From positions 1-63,976 of the forward strand of contig CAKZLV010000054.1 in assembly GCA_937127285.1 (NCBI GenBank): DNA of 63,976 nt. The letters run 5' to 3'. Numbering within the stretch: position 1 is the stretch's first letter; every line of letters starts with the position of its first letter. The translations under genes and the position numbers were made by a program. Positions 21,075 to 30,204 of the stretch are shown piece after piece. Source of the DNA: an uncultured Bacteroidota bacterium. Its GTDB lineage: Bacteria; Bacteroidota; Rhodothermia; Rhodothermales; Salinibacteraceae. The notes under the pieces were generated by a model, which did not search any database, was not told the origin of the DNA, and was given only the letters and a program-made list of their open reading frames with translations.

Positions 21075-21593
21075 TCAGTCGGACGGAAACGCTGCCAGGT
21101 AGCGGTCTTCCAGCCGGTGCATGGTGCGGTTGGCGTCCTTCGTCTTGTCGGTGTAACCGAGGAGGTGCAGCACACCGTGGACGATGTAGCGGCATACCTC
21201 CTCTTCCAGGGAGGCCCCGAACTCATCGTGTCGTTCCGCGGCTGTTTCGACATCGACGTAGACTTCGCCCTCGACGAGAGGCGGCGGGGGCGGGTCGGCG
21301 TCGGCGGGCTCCGGCGGACTGGCCGGCTCCGAGAAGCTGAAGGCGAGGACGTCCGTGTTGTAGTCGTGCTCGAGATAGTCTCGGTTGAGAGAGCGAACGG
21401 TTTCGTGGCCGGCCAGAACCAGGCTCACGTGGCGAAGCCGGCCGTCCTCGGCGTCCACGACGAAGCGAACGAGATCCGCCAGGGTGTCGGAGGAGAGACC
21501 CCCGGTGTCGTCGGGGGCAAGGGACGGAGAGACCTCGATGTGGACGTCGTCGGCGTACGGAGAAATATCGTCGGCGTACGAGGGAGAATCCAT
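21075..21593 (-). CDS. ybeY: Endoribonuclease YbeY (16S rRNA 3'-end maturation)
   Basis: The 172-residue product is YbeY, a zinc hydrolase for 16S rRNA 3' processing and ribosome quality control. It shows LADLVRFVVDAED, LNRDYLEHDYNTDVLAFSF, the strand GEVYVDVETA and the metal motif VHGVLHLLGYTDKTKD. The canonical third histidine (GYDH) is absent; the GY(K/T)DKT variant is, as I recall, usual in Bacteroidota. An insert of about 20 residues rich in Pro, Ala and Asp (PPEPADADPPPPP) lies between VLAFSF and the next strand, longer than in most YbeY proteins. ATG 21593 is chosen over an Arg-rich extension. Confidence 0.88.
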   Translation of the reverse strand: MDSPSYADDISPYADDVHIEVSPSLAPDDTGGLSSDTLADLVRFVVDAEDGRLRHVSLVLAGHETVRSLNRDYLEHDYNTDVLAFSFSEPASPPEPADADPPPPPLVEGEVYVDVETAAERHDEFGASLEEEVCRYIVHGVLHLLGYTDKTKDANRTMHRLEDRYLAAFPSD

Positions 21594-21778
21594 GCGGGCG
21601 TAGAAGTCGAGGCGAATGCGAGAGGAGTGTCGAAGCGCGGTCGTCGCCGTACAGCTGGAAGCGGTTTCAGAACGAGTCGCCGGCCGGAGCCCCCGGTCCC
21701 ACCGCCGGTCGAGCCGTCTCACCGCCGGTTGGGGGGCGGGGGAAGAGGTGGGGGCGACGGGCCCCGGCCAACGGCCAA

Positions 21779-22195
21779 TCAGAACGAGGCCGTGGATGGA
21801 TCGGTGCCGGTATCGGGCGAGAGGTTGGAACCGCGGTCTTCGCTGTCCCGGTCCTCACTGTCCCGGTCCTGCGCGGGGAGGTCGGGCGTGCGCTCACTGA
21901 CATCCGGTGAGTCGGTGTCTTCGGGCAGCGGCTCCGACGTCGATTCCGGCTCCGGAGCGGAGGATTCTTCCTCCTCCGGCAGCACGTTGAGGGCGTGGAG
22001 GCCTTTCGGCCCGTCTTCCATCTCGAACTGCACCGTCTGGCCCGTTCGCAGCGTCTTGAAGTCGTCCTCCGACTGAATCTGCGAGTAGTGGACGAACACA
22101 TCGTCCCCTCCCTCCGGGTGGTTGATGAATCCGTAGCCTTTCTTGGCGTCGAACCACTTCACGGTGCTGTGGTGCGCGTGCTCTGGTGTGGACAT
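21779..22195 (-). CDS. Cold-shock domain protein with long acidic tail
   Basis: The 138-residue product begins with a cold-shock OB-fold (residues about 9-75) with the RNA-binding motifs [12 protein letters not shown] and DVFVHYSQI, then a tail of about 60 acidic/Pro/Ser residues with a short direct repeat ([15 protein letters not shown]). The fold binds single-stranded RNA or DNA and melts RNA structure. The tail is not part of the usual 66-70-residue CspA family; acidic extensions may reflect a high-salt cytoplasm. Start ATG 22195 ([15 protein letters not shown]) is chosen because upstream residues are not conserved. Confidence 0.9.
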   Translation of the reverse strand: MSTPEHAHHSTVKWFDAKKGYGFINHPEGGDDVFVHYSQIQSEDDFKTLRTGQTVQFEMEDGPKGLHALNVLPEEEESSAPEPESTSEPLPEDTDSPDVSERTPDLPAQDRDSEDRDSEDRGSNLSPDTGTDPSTASF

Positions 22196-22861
22196 GGGTC
22201 GTCTCCTGGTTGACAAACCGGCCGGCGGTGCCTCCGGGTGGCGCAGCGTCGTAAAACGCCGTCGCGGCCCGGGGGCGTGCGAGCGCGTGCTGCCGGAGCA
22301 ACGACCCAAACCGGAAAACCCGACATCCACACACGCATCCCGGCAAGGGTGCCGACGCCGGGACCGCTGTCATCGGGCGCCGGTCGTCAGCCGATAGGAT
22401 GCACCTCGTGGGACAGATCCTCCCGTGGCAAGGATCGGCAGCTGGTGGCAGCAGCGCATCCGATGCGGACGGGATTCATCATGTACACGACCAATCTCCG
22501 AAGCCGCCGCATCACCGAGGAGCACTACGGTACATGACGGATGTAGTAGAATATAGACCGGGATCTCGCTCCTGTCAAGGAAATGTGTAGATTTAATGGA
22601 GCAAAAGGTAAGATGCCCTCGCGGGCGGCCCAGCCGCGTCGGCGCGGGCACCGGTGGGCCTCTGCGGTGCGGATGGGCCGCGGTCGAACCGCCGCTTACC
22701 GAAGCTCCCTGCCTCCCGCTGCTCCGTACCGGGCACCTCTCAACCGAAGACGCTCCGCAGGACGATCTCGTCTGAGGAGGGTCCCGTCCGAGGGAGGCCC
22801 CGTCTAAGGAGCATCCTCTCACGGTGGCATGTGCTGGGGGCGACGTCCGGGGCGTGCGGCG
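22196..22861. other. Intergenic region between the cold-shock gene and the DUF2723 gene
   Basis: No coding region or clear terminator is visible. The part near 22520-22620 is AT-richer than its surroundings. The first part, upstream of the cold-shock gene, could hold a long leader, as csp genes often have, but no conserved structure was recognised. Confidence 0.4.
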
Positions 22862-25852
22862 TCAGTTGGACGACGGCGGGGCGCCGCCGGCTGGGGGCCC
22901 GCTCTGCGGCTGCGAGCCGCCCGACGCGCCGGGCGACGGAGACGCAGGCGAGTTCGAAGGTTGTTGGGGCGGACCGAGAAGGTCGGGCTGGGTCGTATCG
23001 GAGCCGGTGGCCAGGCCGAACTGCTGCCGCACCCGGTTCGGCACGGGGAAGGGAGCGTCGGCGAGGATCCGGTCGATCTTGCGGTCGAAGGTGTCCAGGG
23101 TCTGCGCGTTGCTGGAGGTCAGGTACGAACGGAGGAGGCCTGCGTATTGCAGCGCGTAGCCGAAGTTGCGGCGTCCCCGGGCGGTTCGAAGCTCGTGGAG
23201 GACGAGGGGTTGCGCCTGCTTCATGATAGACGCCGCCCGCTCGGTGTTGCCCGTGGCCTCGAAGGCCCTCGCCGTCAGCAGATACGTCTGCATGTCGGCG
23301 GGAATGGTGGAGAACGGGACGTCTTCGACGAACTGCGTCATCAAGGAGTCGGCCGTTTGCACCCGGCCGCGAGCGGCCAGTTGCTCGGCGGCCTGCGAGA
23401 AGTTGAGACGGTAGCCGTCGATCATCTTCCGGGCGTTCTCGTCGAAGTAGACGTCCGGATCCCGCAGGTTGGTAAACCGAAAGTCGCTCATGCGGTCGAC
23501 CGTCAGCCCGGGTACCACGCGTCCGAACCGCTCGTCATGGCGAACCGGGACGACCCGATAGGCCTGGCCCTCCAGCTGGAAGTAGTCTTGCAGGTCCAGC
23601 TGTCCGGACTGGGCGACGGTCACGGCAAAGTAGACGGGCCGCTTCCAGCCGTCGCGCGCGTTGGCACGAAGGATGTTGTAGGCCACCTGGTCGGCCACCT
23701 GAAGCATGCGGCGGTCCTTTGCGAACGGACGCCCGGACAACTTCCACGACATCGGGCTCTCGATCTGGAGGCTGTCTGGAGAGGAGGGGGGGAGGTAGAC
23801 CTCCGAGGTGCGTTTCAGGGCGGAGCGACTCACCGGCAGCTGCACCTGCCGCGGCTGGAACGGGATCGGTCGGAGCTGATCCACCTGGTCGTCGCTCTCG
23901 TACGTCATGGGGATCGGCTCCGACGCGTAGGCCTGCTCGTTGCGCAGCTGCTTGATGTACCACTTCGTGTTCAGGAGGGACAGGTTGACGACGCGAACGT
24001 CCGTTCGCACCCCCTCCACCTCCTGAAGATACCAGAGGGGGTAGGTGTCGTTGTCGCCGTTCGTAAAGATGATCCCGTCTTCGGCGACGCTGTTGAGCAT
24101 GTTGTAGGCATAGTCGCGGGCCACGTAGCGGCCGGATCGGTCGTGGTCGTCGTAGTTCTCGGCGGTCATCCATCCGGGAACGACGGCGAGCAGCAGGGCG
24201 GCCGTGCCGACGAGCGGGATCGTTTGGGCGAGGCCCTGCATCGAGTCGCGGATCGACTCGTAAACCATCTGGATGATGCCGCCGGCCCCGATCCCGACCC
24301 ACAGGCTGAAGGCGAAGAAGCTGGCGACGTAGGAATAGTCGCGCTCGCGCGGCTGCATCGGCGTCTGGTTCAGGTAGACGATGATCCCGATGCCCGTCAC
24401 GAGAAACAGGATGAAGACGCTAAAGGCGCGGCGCCAGTCGCGGCTGAAGTGGTAGAACGCCCCGAACAGGCCGAGGAGAAGCGGCAGGGCGAAGTAGACG
24501 TTGCGTCCGGCCTGTTCGCTCGGCGTCTGAAAGGAGGTGGACGAGGGGGGGTCGAGCACCGGGATGCCGGTGATGGCATCGGCCCCCTGCCGGTCCGACG
24601 CCTTCCCCGCGAAGTTCCACAGAAAGTACCGGACGTACATGTGGCCGATCTGGTAGTCGAGGAAGAACTCCAGATCCGAGTCGTAGCGCTCGTACACCTT
24701 CCAGTGCTGCGGGTCGATCGAGTGGCGACGCGGGAACCACGTCTCCTCGCCCTCCTGTGCCCGGGGCACCTCTCCGGTCTGGTCGTTATACGTCACGCCC
24801 TTGAGCAGCGGCGTCGACCCGTACTGCTCGCGCTGCATGTAGGAGATGAACGACTCCACCGTGTCCGGGTCGTTCAGGTCGATGTTCGGCTCCGTGGCGC
24901 TGCGGACGAAGATGAGGGCGTAGGAGGAGAAGCCGATCAAGACGACGGCGGTGCAGAGGACGGCGAGGTTGGCCGCCTTCCACCCGCGCTTGTGGGTGGC
25001 GTAGATGGCGTACACCAGGAGGCCCGACAGCCCCAGCACGGTCGCGAAGGGGGCACCGGTGGCGTCGAACAGTTCGGGAATGCCGAGAATGATGCCCGGG
25101 TAGATGGCGAAGAAGAGAAGGGCGGAGAGGACGCCAGTGGCTACGATGCCCTGCCACCGCTTCCGCGCCGACCACTCGGTCCGATCAAACTCGGTGAAGA
25201 AGACGATCAGGGCGATGAAGAAGAAGGCGAGCAGGTTGAGCAGGTGAACCCCGATCGCGAGGCCGAACAGGTAGGCGATGAGGACGAGGTAGCGGTTGGC
25301 GTCCAGGCTGAACAGGTGGCGGCCGCTGCCCCGCAGGGTTTGCTCTTCGAGGCGCGCCTCTTCGCTCCAAACCATGATCAGCCACACGACCGCGGCCGTG
25401 AAGAACATGGACAGCGCGTAGACCTCGGCCTCCACGGCGTTGAACCAGAAGGAGTCCGTCGCCGCGAAGGTGAGCGCGCCGACGACGCCGCTGGCGAGGG
25501 CGATCACGTGGTGCGACGTCGTCCGCTCCCCGCCTTCCGGCTGCCAGCGCCGCACCAGGCGCACGATGATGAGGTGGGTAAACAGAACGACCCCGGCACT
25601 GGCGAGCACCGAGATCATGTTCACCGCCAGCGCGACCGTTTCCTCTGACGGCGCCAGCATCGAGAAGAGCCGCCCCACCAGCATGTAAAACGGCGCCCCC
25701 GGCGGGTGCATCACCTGCAGTTTGTACACGCTGGCGATGAACTCCCCCGCATCCCAGAAAGAAACCGTCGGGGCCACGGTGAGAACGTACAGCACCAGGC
25801 TCCACGCAAACACGAGCCCGGCGACAATGCGATCGATTCTCTTCTGAGACAT
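22862..25852 (-). CDS. DUF2723 membrane glycosyltransferase-like protein (TMEM260 type)
   Basis: The 996-residue protein has about ten or more membrane helices in its first 470 residues and a large soluble C-terminal half. The N-terminus (RIVAGLVFAWSLVLYVLT, then SFWDAGEFIASVYKLQVMHP and PGAPFYMLVGRLFSM) carries the conserved Asp-Ala-Gly-Glu luminal loop of the DUF2723 family, related to protein O-mannosyltransferases; human TMEM260 is a member. C-terminal marks are IFTNGDNDTYPLWYLQEVEG and VRVVNLSLLNTKWYIKQL. The substrate in Bacteroidota is not known to me; O-glycosylation of exported proteins is the likely role. The last 50 residues are Pro/Gly/Ser-rich. Its start is 110 bp upstream of the stop of the next - strand gene. 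Confidence 0.88.
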   Translation of the reverse strand: MSQKRIDRIVAGLVFAWSLVLYVLTVAPTVSFWDAGEFIASVYKLQVMHPPGAPFYMLVGRLFSMLAPSEETVALAVNMISVLASAGVVLFTHLIIVRLVRRWQPEGGERTTSHHVIALASGVVGALTFAATDSFWFNAVEAEVYALSMFFTAAVVWLIMVWSEEARLEEQTLRGSGRHLFSLDANRYLVLIAYLFGLAIGVHLLNLLAFFFIALIVFFTEFDRTEWSARKRWQGIVATGVLSALLFFAIYPGIILGIPELFDATGAPFATVLGLSGLLVYAIYATHKRGWKAANLAVLCTAVVLIGFSSYALIFVRSATEPNIDLNDPDTVESFISYMQREQYGSTPLLKGVTYNDQTGEVPRAQEGEETWFPRRHSIDPQHWKVYERYDSDLEFFLDYQIGHMYVRYFLWNFAGKASDRQGADAITGIPVLDPPSSTSFQTPSEQAGRNVYFALPLLLGLFGAFYHFSRDWRRAFSVFILFLVTGIGIIVYLNQTPMQPRERDYSYVASFFAFSLWVGIGAGGIIQMVYESIRDSMQGLAQTIPLVGTAALLLAVVPGWMTAENYDDHDRSGRYVARDYAYNMLNSVAEDGIIFTNGDNDTYPLWYLQEVEGVRTDVRVVNLSLLNTKWYIKQLRNEQAYASEPIPMTYESDDQVDQLRPIPFQPRQVQLPVSRSALKRTSEVYLPPSSPDSLQIESPMSWKLSGRPFAKDRRMLQVADQVAYNILRANARDGWKRPVYFAVTVAQSGQLDLQDYFQLEGQAYRVVPVRHDERFGRVVPGLTVDRMSDFRFTNLRDPDVYFDENARKMIDGYRLNFSQAAEQLAARGRVQTADSLMTQFVEDVPFSTIPADMQTYLLTARAFEATGNTERAASIMKQAQPLVLHELRTARGRRNFGYALQYAGLLRSYLTSSNAQTLDTFDRKIDRILADAPFPVPNRVRQQFGLATGSDTTQPDLLGPPQQPSNSPASPSPGASGGSQPQSGPPAGGAPPSSN

Positions 25853-25962
25853 GCTGACGAAGCGGTGAATCCGAAAGCAAGCGGGAGGGAGCGGCGGAGG
25901 GAGCGAACGAGCGACGGCCGTTCATCTCAACGTCCCGCCGTTGTGCCGGGCGCAGGCCGGGC

Positions 25963-26649
25963 CTACCAGTCCTTTTGCGTCGCGTCGAGGAGCGCCTGAA
26001 TCGTTTTCATCTCCATCTCTCCGTAGTTCATCGCAAAGGCTAGCTCGCCGCGGTTGTGGAAGATCCAGGTGGAGGGCGTCCAGGTTACCGGAATGCCGAG
26101 AAAGGTCTTCCGGCGATTGGCTTCCTGGTCGCTCGGTCCCAGATCCGGCTGTTGCAGCGTGACGATCCGGTCCGTCGGCAGGTCGTACCGGTTTAGGAGG
26201 GAAGACCCCGGCTCGGCGTCGTTCCAAATGTTGACGAAGACGAACGATACGTCGGGGTTGTTCTGAACGAGGCGGGACCATCCCGACTCCAGTTCGCTCT
26301 TGGCGTTCGGACACCAGGGAGCCCAGAAGTGAACGACGTGCACGCCGTCCTGCCCGATCCGTTCCTGCACGCGAGACTCCGCGCTTGTCTTCGGCGTCAC
26401 CTCGACGGCCGGCCGGTCGCTGGCTACCGGAACGCGGTACGCCTCCGGGGCACCGCCGGAGGCGGCCTGTGCCGCTTCTGCGTCCGCCGTCTCGGACCCG
26501 CCGGTGGAGGCCAGGTTCAGCGCGCCGGCCTGACAGGCGGAATCGTCCGCTGCACGGTCGTTTTGTGCCGACGCCGGCAGAGAGACGACGGCCGAGAGGG
26601 CGGCCGCCATGAACACAAAGAGCAAACGAGAAAACGAGGAGCCGTTCAC
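25963..26649 (-). CDS. Periplasmic TlpA/thioredoxin-like protein with a single-cysteine active site
   Basis: The 228-residue product has a signal peptide (residues 1-28, ending LPASAQ), a low-complexity linker and a thioredoxin fold from about residue 88: VHVVHFWAPWCPNAKSELE, FVFVNIWNDAEP, VTWTPSTWIFHNRGEL. The position of the second active-site cysteine is alanine (C113-P-N-A116), so the protein cannot make the normal CxxC disulfide; the cis-proline region is TWTPST. A single extra cysteine is at 39. It may be a monothiol or chaperone-type TlpA. I chose GTG 26649 because it gives a full signal peptide; ATG 26610 would truncate it. Confidence 0.8.
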   Translation of the reverse strand: MNGSSFSRLLFVFMAAALSAVVSLPASAQNDRAADDSACQAGALNLASTGGSETADAEAAQAASGGAPEAYRVPVASDRPAVEVTPKTSAESRVQERIGQDGVHVVHFWAPWCPNAKSELESGWSRLVQNNPDVSFVFVNIWNDAEPGSSLLNRYDLPTDRIVTLQQPDLGPSDQEANRRKTFLGIPVTWTPSTWIFHNRGELAFAMNYGEMEMKTIQALLDATQKDW

Positions 26650-27073
26650 GAATCTGCGGAGACTGGTGGGGAAGGAAGAGCGACAGGAGGGCCGGAAGGC
26701 CGGGCGTGGATGCGACGCAGGGCAACCGGGCGTCGGTTCCGCTCCACGGGGAAGCGGTTCGTCCGTGCCGATTCGTCCGTGCCGAAGGTTCCGGCTGCAC
26801 CCCGGCCGGGCAGCGCCCCCGACCGGCAGAGCCCCCGACCGGCAGAGAACCCGCAGCCGGACCGTCTCGTGCAGCTTCGATGCCGCCGGCCCGGGCGCGG
26901 GGTGGGGCGGTTCACACCGGATGCCGGAGGGAGAAAGAGCCGTTCCAGTACACGCGTCGGCATCGGCGAGCCCGGCATCCGCGAATTGGGCATCTGCACG
27001 TCCGACTTCTGCGAACTCGATACCCGCGAACCGGACACGCGAAGCCAGAGGCAGGATCGGCCGTCCGCCCCAA
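26650..27073. other. Intergenic region with two short direct repeats
   Basis: No gene is supported. TTCGTCCGTGCCGA is repeated at 26758 and 26772, and CCCCCGACCGGCAGAG at 26815 and 26831. From about 26955 to 27050 a looser repeat reads on the - strand like a pentapeptide repeat (FAEVG, ADAQF, ADAGL), but it has no proper gene context. Confidence 0.55.
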
Positions 27074-27745
27074 TCAGTCGTCCGACCCGCCGACCACGAA
27101 CACGAACTCTCCCCGGATCGAGTCAAGCGCTGCAAAATACGAACGGACTTCTTCGAGCGTTCCGTATCGGACCTCTTCGAATTTCTTTGAAAGTTCCCGG
27201 GCTGCCGCCGCCGGGCGTTCGGCGCCGAACGCCTCGATGAAGTCGTCGAGGGTTCGGAGGACCCGGTAGGGAGCCTCGTAGAAGACCATGGTGCGCGGTT
27301 CTTCCGACAGGGCGGCGAGGCGGGTCTGCCGACCCTTTTTCTTCGGCAGAAACCCCTCGAAGACGAACCGATCCGAGGGCAAGCCGCTGGCGGTGAGGGC
27401 GGGAATGAGCGCCGTCGGGCCGGGGAGGGCGGTCACGTCGAGGTCGGCCCGTCGGGCCTCGCGAACGAGATAGAAGCCGGGATCGCTGATTCCGGGCGTC
27501 CCGGCGTCGGAGATCAGCGCGATGGTCTGACCGGCGCGCAGCCGGGCGATCAACTCGGTCGACTTGTCGCGCTCGTTGTGTTCATGATACGACGTTGTGG
27601 CCGTGTCGATATTGTAGTGCGAGAGAAGTACCCCCGACGTCCGGGTGTCTTCACAGGCAATGAGGTCGGCCTCCCGAAGAATGCGGACGGCTCGGTACGT
27701 GATGTCCTCCAGGTTCCCGATGGGGGTAGGGACGAGATACAGCAC
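27074..27745 (-). CDS. rsmI: 16S rRNA (cytidine1402-2'-O)-methyltransferase RsmI
   Basis: The 223-residue product is RsmI, which 2'-O-methylates C1402 in the decoding centre. Family motifs are complete: LYLVPTPIGNLEDIT, ADLIACEDTRTS, LISDAGTPGISDPGFYLVR, PGPTALIPALTASGLP and FEGFLPKKKGRQ. A GTG start at 27745 places VLYLVPTPIGN at the N-terminus as in homologues; the frame stays open far upstream, but there it is antisense to LptF/G and not coding. The next - strand gene upstream (LptF/G) ends 128 bp before. Confidence 0.94.
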   Translation of the reverse strand: MLYLVPTPIGNLEDITYRAVRILREADLIACEDTRTSGVLLSHYNIDTATTSYHEHNERDKSTELIARLRAGQTIALISDAGTPGISDPGFYLVREARRADLDVTALPGPTALIPALTASGLPSDRFVFEGFLPKKKGRQTRLAALSEEPRTMVFYEAPYRVLRTLDDFIEAFGAERPAAAARELSKKFEEVRYGTLEEVRSYFAALDSIRGEFVFVVGGSDD

Positions 27746-27816
27746 CGGCGAGGGGGAAGATTGGAGAAAACAATACGACAGGGAGCAATCCGACTTTGGA
27801 GCCGACCCACGAGCCG

Positions 27817-27852
27817 GCCCGCACACCGTCTCGCACACCGGCCCGCACACCG
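27817..27852. repeat. 12-bp tandem repeat between rsmI and LptF/G
   Basis: GCCCGCACACCG at 27817 and 27841, with TCTCGCACACCG between at 27829. Confidence 0.8.
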
Positions 27853-27873
27853 GGGGCGAAGGCGGCGGAGACA

Positions 27874-29532
27874 TCACGACCTCGGTGCGTCTGCATCCGC
27901 GCTGGAGGGAGACGAGCCGCGGGCTTCCGGGGGCGGCTCGCCGTCGCCGGAGGGATCGGACGGAGGGGCGGGCGGATTGTGGGCGGAGGGGGGAGCCGCA
28001 TCGGCATCCGCCGAGGCAGACGGGCTCGCCCCGTCGAGGGCGGCGTTCTCGTCCGGCCCGGACGACGAGGACGACCCTCCGATCCGTTCGTGAATCCACT
28101 GCCAGGCGCGGTGGCGCAGGGGGGGTGTGGCTCGTAAGTCCTTGACGACGTACACGACCAGCCACGCGCCGCCGACGATGGAGAGCACGTTGGCAATCCA
28201 CATGCCCACCCAGGGGGGCAGCAGTCCCCGGTCGGCGAGCTTTTCGCCCTGGACGAGCGTAATCCAGTAGAACATAAAGATGCCGAGGGCAATGGCACCG
28301 ATCGTCGCCAGCCCGCCGCGACGGATGCTCAACCCGAGCGGCGCCCCGATGAGCATAAACACCACGCAGGCGATGGCGATCGAGAACTTCTTGTAGATCT
28401 CGACCCGGTAGCGCTGTACGCGCTTCTGCTTCCAACTGATGGTGCGCTCTGCGCTGCTCAGGCCGCTTTTCGCCGAACGGAGGGCCTGAATGGCCTCCGA
28501 GGCAGCCGCCCGTTGTTCGCGGCCGCTGAGGCCGGTGAGCGCAACGTAGGGGCGGGTGAGGCCGGCGTCCGCCCCGTTGCCTGCCCGGGCGGCGCCGGGG
28601 TTGGCGGCCGGAGACAGTCGCGGCGGCCGGTCCGCTGCCTCCGGCACGTCCGTATGCTGCACAAGGTCCTGATAGAGAGCGTGCGCCTGTGCGTCCACCT
28701 CGGCCTCCAGCGAGTCCACGACGTCGATCATCGTCCACGTCCGCATCGTGCGGTCGGAGCGGGCGCCGTCGCGAGGGGTGCTGCGCTCGAAGACGAACTC
28801 GCTGAGGTCGAGCCGCAGCTCGTGGCGAGAGAACCGGAGGTGCTCGTAGCGCCCGTCCTCCCGCGGCGAGGCGGCGGGAAGGCGGCGATGCATCTCCCCG
28901 TTGAAGAGCTCCAGGGTGAGGGTGCGCCGGCCGTCGGATGGGGCGATGCGACCGCTGTCGGCGCGAATGAGTGCCTGGCGGTTGCGTCCCTCCGTGTAGT
29001 CGTAGATGGTGACGTCGTGCAACCGGTTCGTTCCCTCCGGTCGGTCGCGGACGAGGATGCTGTAATCGTCGATCCCGCTGTAGAAGACACCCGGTTGCAG
29101 GTCGAACCCGGGCCGCTTCGACCGGATATCGCTCCACAGATAACGCGCCCGGTGGTTCGCTTCCGGAAGCATCACGTTGTTGAAGTACAACATTCCGCCC
29201 GTGACCAGGAGGGCCGCAATCATCGACGGCCAGACGAGCTGCGCGAAAGAAATCCCGGTGCTCTTGATGACGGCGTAGTACTGCGACTCTGCCAGCCCGC
29301 CGAACGTCATGAGGGCGGCCAGCAGAACGGACATGGGGACCGCCAAGACGAGCATGTACGCCAGGTTGTAGACGATCAGCTCGACGATGACGAGGAGGGG
29401 GATGCCCTTTCCGGCGATCTCCGGCAGCCAGCGGATCAAGAACTGCATCAGCAGCAGAAACATGAGCGTCCCCAACCACCCGAAAAACGGGCCGGGGAGC
29501 CGGCGCAAAATGATCCAGTGGAGGCGCTTCAT
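27874..29532 (-). CDS. LptF/LptG family permease (lipopolysaccharide export)
   Basis: The 552-residue protein has the YjgP/YjgQ layout: three or more N-terminal helices (about 12-130), a long periplasmic jellyroll (about 135-330, with VLRPE-like contacts replaced by local sequence such as GVFYSGIDDYSILVRDRPEG), then three C-terminal helices (about 385-480, FSIAIACVVFMLIGAPLGLS, RRGGLATIGAIALGIFMFYW). These permeases extract LPS from the inner membrane with LptB. The hydrophilic C-terminus, about 65 residues of Ser/Asp/Ala/Pro, is an extra. Bacteroidota usually have one or two such genes apart; I cannot say which of LptF or LptG this is. Start ATG 29532. Confidence 0.88.
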   Translation of the reverse strand: MKRLHWIILRRLPGPFFGWLGTLMFLLLMQFLIRWLPEIAGKGIPLLVIVELIVYNLAYMLVLAVPMSVLLAALMTFGGLAESQYYAVIKSTGISFAQLVWPSMIAALLVTGGMLYFNNVMLPEANHRARYLWSDIRSKRPGFDLQPGVFYSGIDDYSILVRDRPEGTNRLHDVTIYDYTEGRNRQALIRADSGRIAPSDGRRTLTLELFNGEMHRRLPAASPREDGRYEHLRFSRHELRLDLSEFVFERSTPRDGARSDRTMRTWTMIDVVDSLEAEVDAQAHALYQDLVQHTDVPEAADRPPRLSPAANPGAARAGNGADAGLTRPYVALTGLSGREQRAAASEAIQALRSAKSGLSSAERTISWKQKRVQRYRVEIYKKFSIAIACVVFMLIGAPLGLSIRRGGLATIGAIALGIFMFYWITLVQGEKLADRGLLPPWVGMWIANVLSIVGGAWLVVYVVKDLRATPPLRHRAWQWIHERIGGSSSSSGPDENAALDGASPSASADADAAPPSAHNPPAPPSDPSGDGEPPPEARGSSPSSADADAPRS

Positions 29533-29949
29533 GGAGGTCCCTGGACGAAGGGTCACTCAACGGACGGATGCCACCGGCCGACATGCCTAATCGGCCCGGT
29601 TCGACGAGAGGGTCGCCCCCTCGTGCCGCAGGGGTCGAGACGGAGGAGGGGCTGCGGGGAGGGCAAACCGACAGCGTCCCGGTAAACCGGCGAGGCGGGG
29701 GCCTGTTCGAGCCGGGACGCCGTCGCGATCCGACGCCAACCAAAAAAAACAACTCCCCGCCCGGTGGCCGGACGGGGAAGCAGAAGCGACGGGCAAAATG
29801 GACACCGAGGTGGGGACGGACCGTGCCGACTCGCGTGACAGCAAACGACGCGACGCCGACCGGGGCACCGAGACCCGGGGGCTAACCGTTGCGGTTCCAA
29901 GCTGCTCCCGGCCCCCTCCGACTGCCCCGGCATCCTTCAGCACCGGCAC
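29533..29949. other. Intergenic region holding a - strand terminator
   Basis: No gene is seen. The stretch contains the terminator of the RMF-like gene at 29742-29777 and presumably the promoter of LptF/G near its left end; no promoter consensus stands out. Confidence 0.5.
29742..29777 (-). terminator. Rho-independent terminator downstream of the RMF-like gene
   Basis: On the - strand CCCCGTCCGG (29777-29768) pairs with CCGGGCGGGG (29764-29755) around a 3-nt loop and is followed by AGTTG and a run of eight T (29749-29742). It lies 173 bp beyond the stop of the RMF-like gene. Confidence 0.85.
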
Positions 29950-30204
29950 CTACCCACCCAGGTGATCGCTCCGAATGCGGTGCGCGATCACCTTCGGCGA
30001 CATGCTCATCTTTTCGATCTGTCCTGCGGCCGCTTCGTCTTTGTCTTCCCCCTCGTCATACCCTGCCTCCCAGGTATACCATCGCGTGGTCCCCCACTTG
30101 TAGGGATTGCTGGTTCGGTTTTCCCCGTTGCATCCTGCTTTGTATCCTTCGATCACGATGTCTGCAAGTTCGTCAGAATCGCTGCTGACGCCTGGCTCGG
30201 CCAT
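29950..30204 (-). CDS. RMF/CrpP-fold small protein (ribosome modulation factor-like)
   Basis: The 84-residue product carries, at residues 19-53, the pattern EGYKAGCNGENRTSNPYKW then RWYTWEAGYDEG. This follows the ribosome modulation factor/CrpP domain (RGYQAG..G.....CPY.....R..W..GW..A in E. coli RMF): two short helices joined by the NPY turn, with the conserved Gly-Tyr, Ala-Gly, Pro-Tyr and Trp-x2-Gly. RMF makes inactive 70S/100S ribosomes with short HPF in gammaproteobacteria. An acidic linker and basic end (HRIRSDH) follow the domain. The gene is monocistronic with its own terminator. Function as a hibernation factor is inferred; CrpP-type or unknown roles are possible. Confidence 0.72.
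   Translation of the reverse strand: MAEPGVSSDSDELADIVIEGYKAGCNGENRTSNPYKWGTTRWYTWEAGYDEGEDKDEAAAGQIEKMSMSPKVIAHRIRSDHLGG

Noticed and set aside
26950-27060. Pentapeptide-repeat protein upstream of the TlpA-like gene on the - strand
   Set aside because: The FAEVG/ADAQF pattern comes from a short DNA repeat in a spacer; the frame is fused artificially to a secreted protein whose signal peptide starts later.
27746-29752. Fusion of RsmI to an 660-residue N-terminal extension
   Set aside because: The extension is antisense to the LptF/LptG gene in a shared open frame; the RsmI domain has its own GTG start exactly where homologues begin.
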